The notes beneath the pieces are model-generated. The model saw only the letters and a program-made list of their open reading frames with translations, made no database searches and was not told the DNA's origin. Both the position numbers and the translations under genes were made by a program. Shown here piece after piece: positions 1 to 6,047 of a DNA stretch of 6,069 nt; the stretch's first letter is position 1, and the number at the start of each line of letters is the position of its first letter. Origin of the DNA: an uncultured Mycoplasmatota bacterium (lineage in GTDB: Bacteria > Bacillota_I > Bacilli_A > RF39 > UBA660); NCBI GenBank assembly GCA_947087145.1, contig CAMUBM010000052.1, positions 1-6,069 of the forward strand, read 5' to 3'.

Positions 1-1358
1 GCATTTGGTGTTTTTTCTTCTTGTTGGTCGTTTTGAATTTCTTTTTGTTCTTTCTTTCTATGGTCAATGATTTCTACATTGGTATTGTCTTTTTCTTTCT
101 TTGATTCTATTCTTTTTTCTTTGGGCTCTTTTTTGTGTTTTTTCTTTCCTTTTCGTGTTAATAAACAAAGAATTAGAATAAAGGCAAATAAGAGTCCTCC
201 ACCGAAAGCAATACAAGCATATTTATACGTTTGTAAATCACTTTTTAATTCTTCTACTTCGGTGTTATCCCATACTTGGAAAGTTTCTTCTTCTGTATCG
301 TATCTGTAATAGTTATATTCTCCTGTTTCAATACTCATTCCATATACAATGGCGAAACGATTGTTTTCTGTTTTTTTATAGGCAAGAACTTCTATATCGT
401 TTATGAGTATCGTTGTTTTTGTATAACCTTCTATTACACTCGGAAAGTCTATAAAATACAAAGTTAGTGCACTTGCTTTTATTTCGTTGTATAAAGTATA
501 CGTCTCTTTTTCTTCGTCATAAATGGCTAAAAAAACTTTTCCTGTTTCATCTTTTACTCCGACTAAGGTAAATTTGGTTATTTCACTATAAAAAGCAGGT
601 ATTTCAAAATTGTTAATAGAAACTGTTTTTTCGTCATAACTTTCTGGTTTTATTAAACTTTTGGCATTTTTAATCAATGTATACTCTTTCTCTCCTATTT
701 TGATTTCAATCGGGTTGGTATCTTCTACATTGACAATCATTTTATAGGTTTGCGTTTTCCCGTTTTCTGCTGTTACTACAATTTCAAAGGTATTCATTCC
801 TTCTGTGACTTCGTATTCTCCTGTTCCTGTTAAAGAAGCATGAGACTCACTTGCCTTGGCATCAATTTTTACATTGTTGATAGTGGATGGGACAGTTGCA
901 GTATATTCGTACACATCTTTTTTAAATTCCGGTGTTAAGTTGTATCCTTCTAAAGTTAAAGAGGATAAAGTAGCATCGGTGGCTTTTTCTCTTACAGGTA
1001 CTACAGTAACTCGTTTTGATAAAGATACGTTTTTTGTTGTTCCATCGGCGCTGGTGATATCTCCTGTTGCTGTAAAACCAATGGTGCCAAGACTTGTTGC
1101 TTTACAAGTTACACTTAGTGTTTTGGTGGCATTCTTTCCATTACTGGTTGCATCTGCAAAACTTTGGCTACATCCACTTGTCGAACCTGAGGAATTGATA
1201 CGAATGTTCCAAGCCGCTGTATTTTTTAGAGTTACATTTACTGTTACAGAAGAGCCTATTTCTACTTGATTGGCACCACCAATAGATGCGGTCCCTGCAG
1301 CATGGACACCAACCGGAAATAATAAAATACTTAAAAGTACTATGATTTTTTTCTTCAT
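1..1358 (-). CDS. Membrane-anchored surface protein with Ig/cohesin-like and cadherin-like domains (C-terminus cut by window edge)
   Basis: Reading starts at ATG 1358-1356 and stays open for 452 codons to the window edge, so the C-terminus is missing. Residues 1-20 are a signal peptide (Lys-rich start, hydrophobic core, VHA cleavage site). Residues 22-122 form a beta-rich domain that opens with a GSSVTVNVTL strand, as in cohesin or bacterial Ig-like domains, and has two cysteines (63 and 85). Residues 130-212 match the cadherin-like beta-sandwich family (LSSLTLEGYNLTPEF near the start, VTAENGKTQTYK near the end). Residues 215-372 are a further extracytoplasmic region I cannot assign. A membrane helix spans about 380-400, followed by a Lys/Glu-rich cytoplasmic tail. 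Topology is therefore type I. It is the second gene of an operon behind a dockerin-bearing hydrolase, so a role in holding that enzyme at the surface is attractive but inferred. No catalytic motif is visible. Confidence 0.9.
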   Translation of the reverse strand, partial: MKKKIIVLLSILLFPVGVHAAGTASIGGANQVEIGSSVTVNVTLKNTAAWNIRINSSGSTSGCSQSFADATSNGKNATKTLSVTCKATSLGTIGFTATGDITSADGTTKNVSLSKRVTVVPVREKATDATLSSLTLEGYNLTPEFKKDVYEYTATVPSTINNVKIDAKASESHASLTGTGEYEVTEGMNTFEIVVTAENGKTQTYKMIVNVEDTNPIEIKIGEKEYTLIKNAKSLIKPESYDEKTVSINNFEIPAFYSEITKFTLVGVKDETGKVFLAIYDEEKETYTLYNEIKASALTLYFIDFPSVIEGYTKTTILINDIEVLAYKKTENNRFAIVYGMSIETGEYNYYRYDTEEETFQVWDNTEVEELKSDLQTYKYACIAFGGGLLFAFILILCLLTRKGKKKHKKEPKEKRIESKKEKDNTNVEIIDHRKKEQKEIQNDQQEEKTPN

Positions 1359-1365
1359 AAACTTT

Positions 1366-1371
1366 CCTCCT
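1366..1371 (-). promoter_or_regulatory. Shine-Dalgarno site overlapping the upstream stop codon
   Basis: The minus strand reads TAGGAGG: the AGGAGG ribosome site shares bases with the TAG stop (1372-1370) of the dockerin protein. It sits 7 bases before the ATG at 1358. This fixes the start of the membrane protein and indicates translational coupling of the two genes on one transcript. Confidence 0.85.
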
Positions 1372-3139
1372 ATCCTTGTGAAATTTTATTTGTTCCTAAC
1401 AAATGTTGACGTAATTTTAAAAGGTCAGCAGAATTAACTTTTCCGTTATTGGCAAGCATTCCTGCTTCTAAATAGGCACCACTTAAAGTCGTTGTTCCTT
1501 GCAGGTGTTGACGCATTTTTAACAAATCGGCAGAGTTGATTTTTCCATCCCCTGTTAAATCTCCGTATATAACAATTGTGTATGTTTGACCATTATATGA
1601 TAGTGTTGTACCTGTTCCTATCGTATTTGAACTAAAGGAAATGTCGTTATTGGCTAACTTTTTCTTTACATTCTCTATACTTTCACCGACAGGAAAACCT
1701 GTGACATAGTTATTGTTTATTTTATACCCAGCATTCACTAAGTAATTAGCAAGCGGTATGGGGACAGTGATGTCTGTTCCGGGGTTAGTATTGTTTCCTC
1801 CAGGAGAGCAAATGGTACATAACCCCCCACTTGCATAGACAAGCCCTGCGTGTACTGGACTGGACGCTCCACTTTTTGCTCCAATGTTGTAAAAATTGTA
1901 AAGCCCAGAATATAATACTCCTTCGTAAGTAAAACTTCCGCCTTTGGTACTTGTACTTCCATTGGCTCCAGATTCTTGTCTAGCTAGAGATGCTAAGTAT
2001 ACAGCACTTACATTGGCTGTTTTGCCTGCTTCAACAAAAATACTGGAATATGGTTGATTATCTAAAATGGATAGACCTCCCATAAAGGTATTATTTAAAA
2101 CACCTTGTACTACTCCTTCTGTGTAATTGGAAGAATATTCTAAACTTTCAAATTGAAGTATGTAACGTTCGGTTAGGAAGTTTCTTGGATCCATATAATA
2201 GGCAGTTGTTTCGTTGTTTGGGATATACCATCCTTTATCATTTCCTGCTTGGATAGGACTCCCATTACTTATTTCATAATATTGATTTCCGCCTTGCACT
2301 GCTCCCACATTTTTTTCCGTGACAACAGAAGTCCAAAAATCCAGTCCTGTATGCATTGCTGTAAAGGTCCAGTTGGGATGTTTCGTGTGTAGAGCTCTTA
2401 GTGCAGTCTTGTAACTTTCTGGGAAACCTTGACGATTTAGTTCGTCTTCAAAGGCTTGGTCAGTAACATTTCCTTGTTTTTCTACATCCGTTAAATTTCC
2501 TCCTGGGCGATTGTAGGTATCCCCCATATTTTGGTAAACTGGAATACTGAAGGCTAGTGGTAAATTAAATAACCCATTGTTGTTATAAGTTGTAAAACTT
2601 GTTCTTGCTTCACTCGATGGCGCCGTAATGTTCGTCATATATTGGTGATTGTAAACATGATAGTAACCATTTGGGTTTACATTGTACTTTTTTAAATAAC
2701 TTGTAAATTGGCCTTTCGCAATATAAGAACTGGCAATAAATTTTGCTCCTCCTATAATTGATTTTTTGGGAGTCGTCCATGGTCGATCATAAGGATCCGT
2801 TGGTGTTTTTACATCTAGACTAATATATTTAGAGCAAAGGTATCCTTCTTTTCCTTGGTATCTCACACGATACCATCCTTCGTTACATCCATATCCTGCT
2901 ACTTTGTTTGTTGATAAAATCGTAACTATGTTTCCAATGTCTGTGTACATAATCACGTTTTCTTTTGTTTCTGTTGTAGGTGTAGAACGCAAACGAACAT
3001 CATTGGCCGTCAAGACTCCAAAAACATTTTCTTCTGCGTCTACTGGAATAGGAAATGAAAAAAGATTAGAAAATGCCATGCCCAAAACAAGTTCTATTTT
3101 TAGTGCTTTGGAAATCTTCTTTTTTGTAGACTTTTTCAC
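1370..3139 (-). CDS. Secreted SH3b / GH73-type glucosaminidase / dockerin protein with permuted catalytic region
   Basis: A predicted peptidoglycan N-acetylglucosaminidase of 589 residues from GTG 3139. GTG 3148 would add MKR, but it has its ribosome site directly against it, while GTG 3139 lies 6 bases after AGGAAGGTG. Order of parts: signal peptide 1-35 (cleavage near VDA); bacterial SH3 domain 40-109 with Cys85/Cys102; a helical segment 116-214 (RPWTTPKKSIIGGAKF, then HQYMTNITAPSSEA); a segment 218-444 with NRQGFPESYK, MDPRNFLTERYI, the LARQESG motif with presumed catalytic Glu389, and YNFYNIG; a linker; a beta-rich module 461-525; and a type I dockerin 526-585. In the homologues I know, the RPWTTPKKSIIGGA segment follows YNFYNIG; here it precedes it, so the domain looks circularly permuted. 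The second dockerin loop has lost its Asp ligands. The downstream partner gene encodes a membrane anchor. Family and dockerin calls are secure; activity of the permuted domain is inferred. Confidence 0.92.
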   Translation of the reverse strand: MKKSTKKKISKALKIELVLGMAFSNLFSFPIPVDAEENVFGVLTANDVRLRSTPTTETKENVIMYTDIGNIVTILSTNKVAGYGCNEGWYRVRYQGKEGYLCSKYISLDVKTPTDPYDRPWTTPKKSIIGGAKFIASSYIAKGQFTSYLKKYNVNPNGYYHVYNHQYMTNITAPSSEARTSFTTYNNNGLFNLPLAFSIPVYQNMGDTYNRPGGNLTDVEKQGNVTDQAFEDELNRQGFPESYKTALRALHTKHPNWTFTAMHTGLDFWTSVVTEKNVGAVQGGNQYYEISNGSPIQAGNDKGWYIPNNETTAYYMDPRNFLTERYILQFESLEYSSNYTEGVVQGVLNNTFMGGLSILDNQPYSSIFVEAGKTANVSAVYLASLARQESGANGSTSTKGGSFTYEGVLYSGLYNFYNIGAKSGASSPVHAGLVYASGGLCTICSPGGNNTNPGTDITVPIPLANYLVNAGYKINNNYVTGFPVGESIENVKKKLANNDISFSSNTIGTGTTLSYNGQTYTIVIYGDLTGDGKINSADLLKMRQHLQGTTTLSGAYLEAGMLANNGKVNSADLLKLRQHLLGTNKISQG

Positions 3140-3145
3140 TCTCTT

Positions 3146-3154
3146 CACCTTCCT
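3146..3154 (-). promoter_or_regulatory. Ribosome binding site deciding a GTG start
   Basis: The minus strand reads AGGAAGGTG followed by AAGAGA and GTG (3139-3137). The upstream GTG at 3148 is itself part of this Shine-Dalgarno-like element and has no spacer, so the downstream GTG is the better start. That gives an N-terminus of MKKSTKKKI, a typical signal peptide beginning. Confidence 0.55.
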
Positions 3155-3169
3155 ATTTTTCTATTTTAA

Positions 3170-3178
3170 ATTGTACCA
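3170..3178 (-). promoter_or_regulatory. Extended -10 promoter for the hydrolase/anchor operon
   Basis: The minus strand reads TGGTACAAT: a TGn extension plus a -10 hexamer TACAAT (5 of 6 to consensus). No good -35 sits 16-18 bases upstream, as is common for extended -10 promoters. The start of transcription would be near 3163, giving a leader of about 24 bases that contains the ribosome site. Confidence 0.5.
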
Positions 3179-3242
3179 TATTTCGACAAATTTTACTAGT
3201 TATCCACTTTTTATAGACATTCATTTGTCAAGTAAGTAGAAC

Positions 3243-3271
3243 TTGTATATTTCTTATTTTTTTTATATAAT
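3243..3271 (+). promoter_or_regulatory. Promoter for the LCP gene
   Basis: A weak -35 (TTGTAT, 3243-3248) lies 17 bases before a perfect TATAAT (3266-3271). A second perfect TATAAT follows at 3276-3281, but it would place the transcription start at or just past the ribosome site, so the first is preferred. The region is extremely AT-rich and abuts the divergent promoter on the other strand. Confidence 0.5.
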
Positions 3272-3284
3272 ACTATATAATAAG

Positions 3285-3290
3285 AAAGGG
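3285..3290 (+). promoter_or_regulatory. Ribosome binding site fixing the LCP start
   Basis: AAAGGG at 3285-3290 lies 6 bases before ATG 3297. It argues against the upstream in-frame TTG at 3243, which would place 18 extra codons across the promoter. Confidence 0.65.
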
Positions 3291-3296
3291 TTACTT

Positions 3297-5351
3297 ATGA
3301 AGGTATTATTTAAGAAAATGAAAAAAGCAAATAAGTTTGCTTTGTGTTTATATATTTTGGCTCTCCTTGGATTTCTAATCTCTTATGGCTTTTTTGTTAA
3401 AGCTGTACTAAGTTTAGTAGGAATTGAAACATTCGCTCGAATTTGTTTGTTGGTGTTGTTCTTTCTTTGGTGGCTATTTTATTTATTGTTTGGTCTTTCT
3501 ACTTTGCTTACGAAGAAGTTTAAGAAGTTTGGGGTTCTTACTTTTTTCCAAATTTTATTTATTGTTGTTATGGTATTTGCTTTTCTAGTGATTTCGAAAC
3601 TTTATTCTAAACTAGAAATGTTTACGAACCAAGAATATACGACATATACTACCAATTTGATTGCTTTACAAGAAACCGAGTTAACTGCTACGAGTAAAAT
3701 TGGTATGATTAGTAATAATGAAGATATTGAAGGATATATATTAGCCAATACTTTACTAAATAAGGAAAATTTGACGCAAAAAATTGAATATTATGACGAT
3801 TATTTTACAATGTTAAATGCAATGTATAATAAAGAAATTGATGCTGTATTTGTTTCTAGTAACTATGCTATTATTTTTGGAAGTGAAGAGGTTTTTGAAA
3901 ATATTGGTAAAGAAACGAAAGTACTTCATGAATATAGTGAAGAGATGAAAACCAAAACGATTACCAATTCGAATAAGAAATTAACAGAACCATTTACTGT
4001 CCTTTTAATGGGAGTAGATAGTGAATACGATGGACTCAATGCCAATGCTGCTTTTAATGGAGATACGTTAATGCTTATAACATTTAATCCAAATACTTTG
4101 ACTGCGACGATGTTTAGTATACCAAGAGATACTTACGTTCCTATTGCTTGTAATAATAATCGGAGTCATAAAATCAACTCTGCTGCTGCTTATGGAACCG
4201 AGTGTGTTATCAATACAGTTCAGAATTTAGTGGATGTAAAAATTGATTATTATGCAAAGATTAATTTCAATGGTGTGATTGATTTAGTGAATGCTTTGGG
4301 AGGCATTGATGTTGATGTAGAACAACCAGATTATAGTGTGTATGTCAAAAAATATGGGGAAGGAAGACTTTGTGAAAGTAATTCATGGCGAGATATGGCT
4401 AATTTGGTTTGTATGAATACAGGAATGCAACATTTGAATGGAGAACAAACTCTTGCGTATGCTCGTAATCGTCACGGGTTCTTAGCTAGTGATTTAGCAA
4501 GAAACAGACATCAGCAACAAATTGTTGAAGCACTTGCTAAAAAAGTCATGGGTGTTAGTAGTTTTTCTGATTTTGAAAAGTTGCTGGATGTCGTTGGAAA
4601 AAATATTGCCACTAACCTTTCTACCACTCAAATTTTATCTTTCTATCAAACATTAAAAAATATGTTATTACAAGGTTTAAAAGGAAATGATTTTATCAAT
4701 ATTCAAAAAACGTATTTAGAAGTGTATAACTTACCAGTTATGATTGGTGGAATGCAGTTGTCTGCTCTTGGGTATTATGAAAATAGTTTACAGGCGATAC
4801 ATGATGCTTTGGAAGTGAATTTAGGTATTAAAAATGAAGAAATGATTAAAACATTCTCTTATGATTACAATGAAGAATATACCTCTCCTGTGATTGGTAA
4901 AGGAGTTCGGGGGGGAACAAAAGAAGCAGTTGTTCCAAACTTTATTGGTTCGTCCGTTGGAGAAGTAGAGACTTGGGCTTCTAATAACGGAATTACTTTA
5001 TCAAAATCTTTTGTTTGTAGCGATGGCGTTCCTGGAATGATTAGCAACCAGAGTGTCAGTGCTGGTACTCTTACAAGAAGTATTTCTTACATAGTGATTT
5101 CTATTAACCAAGTTTGCACAGGGTCTGAACCTCCTAACAATAATGATCCTTCTTTAAATGATCCAAACCCAACAGAACCTAATGATCCGAATGAACCTGG
5201 AAATACAAATCCTGAGGATCCTATAAAACCTGATCCGATTGTTCCTGGTGGTCCTGGTGAGGGAGAAGGAGAAGGAAACGAAACGACAGACCCTACTCCT
5301 GATCCAGATCCAGTTATCCCTGGCGGGCCTGATGATAGCAGTGAAAATTAG
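3297..5351 (+). CDS. LytR-CpsA-Psr (LCP) family protein with three membrane helices, PASTA repeat and acidic proline-rich tail
   Basis: LCP enzymes transfer glycopolymers such as teichoic acids or capsule from a lipid carrier to peptidoglycan outside the membrane. The protein has 684 residues from ATG 3297. Three membrane helices lie at about 14-35, 46-70 and 79-100, with Lys-rich inner segments placing the rest outside. Residues 112-220 are an extra domain (IGMISNNEDIEGY, YYDDYFTMLNAMYNKEIDAVF) that looks like part of a solute-binding-protein fold. The LCP domain spans about 231-417: GVDSE (Asp241), NGDTLML (Asp256), FSIPRDTYVPI (Arg277, Asp278), HKIN (Lys292), YARNRH (Arg390, Arg392) and DLARNRHQQQ (Asp399, Arg402, Arg404), so the pyrophosphate and lipid-binding acids and arginines appear intact. 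A PASTA-like repeat follows (545-605), then a Pro/Asp/Glu/Asn-rich tail (609-684). Most LCP proteins are 300-500 residues with one helix, so this one is large. Its transcript appears to be monocistronic or weakly linked to the next gene. Confidence 0.95.
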   Translation: MKVLFKKMKKANKFALCLYILALLGFLISYGFFVKAVLSLVGIETFARICLLVLFFLWWLFYLLFGLSTLLTKKFKKFGVLTFFQILFIVVMVFAFLVISKLYSKLEMFTNQEYTTYTTNLIALQETELTATSKIGMISNNEDIEGYILANTLLNKENLTQKIEYYDDYFTMLNAMYNKEIDAVFVSSNYAIIFGSEEVFENIGKETKVLHEYSEEMKTKTITNSNKKLTEPFTVLLMGVDSEYDGLNANAAFNGDTLMLITFNPNTLTATMFSIPRDTYVPIACNNNRSHKINSAAAYGTECVINTVQNLVDVKIDYYAKINFNGVIDLVNALGGIDVDVEQPDYSVYVKKYGEGRLCESNSWRDMANLVCMNTGMQHLNGEQTLAYARNRHGFLASDLARNRHQQQIVEALAKKVMGVSSFSDFEKLLDVVGKNIATNLSTTQILSFYQTLKNMLLQGLKGNDFINIQKTYLEVYNLPVMIGGMQLSALGYYENSLQAIHDALEVNLGIKNEEMIKTFSYDYNEEYTSPVIGKGVRGGTKEAVVPNFIGSSVGEVETWASNNGITLSKSFVCSDGVPGMISNQSVSAGTLTRSISYIVISINQVCTGSEPPNNNDPSLNDPNPTEPNDPNEPGNTNPEDPIKPDPIVPGGPGEGEGEGNETTDPTPDPDPVIPGGPDDSSEN
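5229..5330 (+). repeat. Repeated PDP-x-x-PGGP motif in the LCP tail
   Basis: Within the low-complexity tail, residues 645-653 (PDPIVPGGP, bases 5229-5255) recur as 670-678 (PDPVIPGGP, bases 5304-5330), 25 residues apart. The two copies use partly different codons, so the repeat is kept at protein level. Such tails in Gram-positive surface proteins often thread through the wall; that role is inferred here. Confidence 0.6.
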
Positions 5352-5362
5352 CACTGCTTTTT
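5337..5362 (+). terminator. Intrinsic terminator overlapping the end of the LCP gene
   Basis: A perfect 7-bp stem AGCAGTG (5337-5343) / CACTGCT (5352-5358) closes an 8-base loop and runs into TTTTT (5358-5362). The left arm lies in the last codons, and the TAG stop (5349-5351) is in the loop. Confidence 0.7.
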
Positions 5363-5364
5363 AT

Positions 5365-5393
5365 TTGTAAAAAAAGCTTACATTTGGTATCAT
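5365..5393 (+). promoter_or_regulatory. Possible promoter for the acetyltransferase gene
   Basis: TTGTAA (5365-5370), a 17-base spacer and an extended -10 TGG-TATCAT (5385-5393). The predicted transcription start, near 5400, leaves a very short leader running into the AGAGGT ribosome site (5399-5404), so the exact position is doubtful. A terminator just upstream makes a separate promoter likely. Confidence 0.35.
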
Positions 5394-5410
5394 ATAAAAG
5401 AGGTAAAAAT

Positions 5411-5938
5411 ATGAAATCATGGACAAAAAATCAATTGCATCGACTTAGAATTGCTATGATACTTAATAGTGACAAAAGAAATCGATATATTGTGAAACAT
5501 AAGATATTTAAAGAGGTAGGAGAGCATTTCTTTTTTCAACCAAGATTTATTCCGGCAGATCCACAACTCATTAAATTTCATAATAATGTGGTCGTTACAA
5601 GTAATGTTACTTTTGTTACACATGATATTTTTCATTTGGGATTAAATCATTTAGAGCAAGGAGAATTTTGTTACCAAGCTGGATGCATTGAAATTATGGA
5701 CAATGTTTTTATTGGATGCAATAGTACTATCTTACCTAATGTTAAGATTGGTCCTAATGTTGTTATTGCAGCGGGAAGCGTAGTTACCAAAGATGTTCCA
5801 GAAGGTGTTGTTGTTGCTGGTGTGCCTGCTAAGGTGATGGGAACTTTCGAGGAATATGTAGAAAAACGCAGAGTTAATAATCGTATTTATTCCGTAGACG
5901 AATTGTGGGAAAAATTTGACCAAGAAAAAAAGCAATAA
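5411..5938 (+). CDS. Hexapeptide-repeat (left-handed beta-helix) O-acetyltransferase
   Basis: A 175-residue protein of the maltose/galactoside/serine acetyltransferase-like superfamily, which moves acetyl from acetyl-CoA to a sugar or related hydroxyl and usually works as a soluble trimer. ATG 5411 is chosen because AGAGGT lies 6 bases before it; an in-frame TTG at 5384 lacks such a site. Residues 1-45 are basic and helical. The THD motif at 70-72 holds the presumed catalytic His71. Hexapeptide coils run from about 92 to 142 (EIMDNVFIG, STILPNVKIGPNVVIAAGS), ending in the conserved KDVPEGVVVAGVPAKVMG turn. A charged C-terminal helix (146-175) follows. Size and motifs fit the short WbbJ-type enzymes of polysaccharide clusters. 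The acceptor cannot be told from sequence. Placement after an LCP gene suggests modification of a wall glycopolymer or its precursor, which is inference. Confidence 0.92.
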   Translation: MKSWTKNQLHRLRIAMILNSDKRNRYIVKHKIFKEVGEHFFFQPRFIPADPQLIKFHNNVVVTSNVTFVTHDIFHLGLNHLEQGEFCYQAGCIEIMDNVFIGCNSTILPNVKIGPNVVIAAGSVVTKDVPEGVVVAGVPAKVMGTFEEYVEKRRVNNRIYSVDELWEKFDQEKKQ

Positions 5939-5943
5939 AAGCC

Positions 5944-5972
5944 TTTACATTTATAGAAAAATAAGTTATTCT
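5944..5972 (+). promoter_or_regulatory. Candidate promoter upstream of a short non-coding transcript
   Basis: TTTACA (5944-5949, 5 of 6), a 17-base spacer and TATTCT (5967-5972, 4 of 6). It would start transcription near 5979, at the base of the first hairpin and about 70 bases before a strong terminator. In AT-rich DNA such matches occur by chance. Confidence 0.35.
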
Positions 5973-5978
5973 TACTTT

Positions 5979-6047
5979 AAGCGAGACACTAATAACTAGT
6001 GCTTACCGTTTATAGTCAAGCGCCTCCATAAAGGATGGTGCTTTTTT
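5979..6047 (+). ncRNA. Candidate small RNA or leader attenuator
   Basis: A non-coding stretch of about 69 bases with two hairpins. The first is CACTA (5987-5991) / TAGTG (5997-6001) with a 5-base loop; the second is the terminator at 6018-6043. An alternative pairing of 5999-6004 (GTGCTT) with 6018-6023 (AAGCGC) would capture the left arm of the terminator, so the two structures exclude each other. No known RNA family was recognised. It could be a stand-alone small RNA, a leader for a gene beyond 6069, or just the 3' end of the acetyltransferase transcript. Confidence 0.3.
6018..6047 (+). terminator. Intrinsic terminator
   Basis: The stem pairs AAGCGCC-TCC (6018-6027) with GGA-TGGTGCTT (6033-6043), with one bulged T, one G-U pair and a 5-base loop ATAAA. 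A run of six T (6042-6047) follows on the plus strand. The minus strand has no comparable T-run, so it is directed rightwards. It ends either the acetyltransferase transcript or the candidate small RNA. Confidence 0.75.

Noticed and set aside
67..467. Plus-strand open frames opposite the anchor protein
   Set aside because: They are Phe/Ser-rich antisense readings of a clear minus-strand gene with domains and a ribosome site; they have no credible start signal.
856..1269. Plus-strand 137-codon open frame
   Set aside because: Antisense to the Ig/cohesin-like and cadherin-like domains; no ribosome site and no recognisable family.
3200..3208. DnaA-box-like TTATCCACT (8 of 9 to TTATCCACA)
   Set aside because: A single imperfect box with no cluster, no AT-rich unwinding array of repeats and no replication genes nearby; expected by chance.
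3226..3231. Consensus TTGACA on the minus strand as a -35 for the hydrolase operon
   Set aside because: At 16-18 bases spacing there is no -10 (AGTGGA at 17); the extended -10 at 3170-3178 is too far away to pair with it.
2904..3239. Plus-strand open frame covering the hydrolase start and the divergent promoter region
   Set aside because: Antisense to a strong coding region and runs through both promoter elements.
5154..5354. Minus-strand Arg/Ile-rich open frame
   Set aside because: Reverse reading of the low-complexity GAT/CCT-rich tail of the LCP gene.
5356..5377. Second A/T-rich hairpin (GCTTTTTA with TAAAAAAAGC) after the LCP gene
   Set aside because: It overlaps and competes with the stronger GC-containing terminator stem and has no T-run after it.
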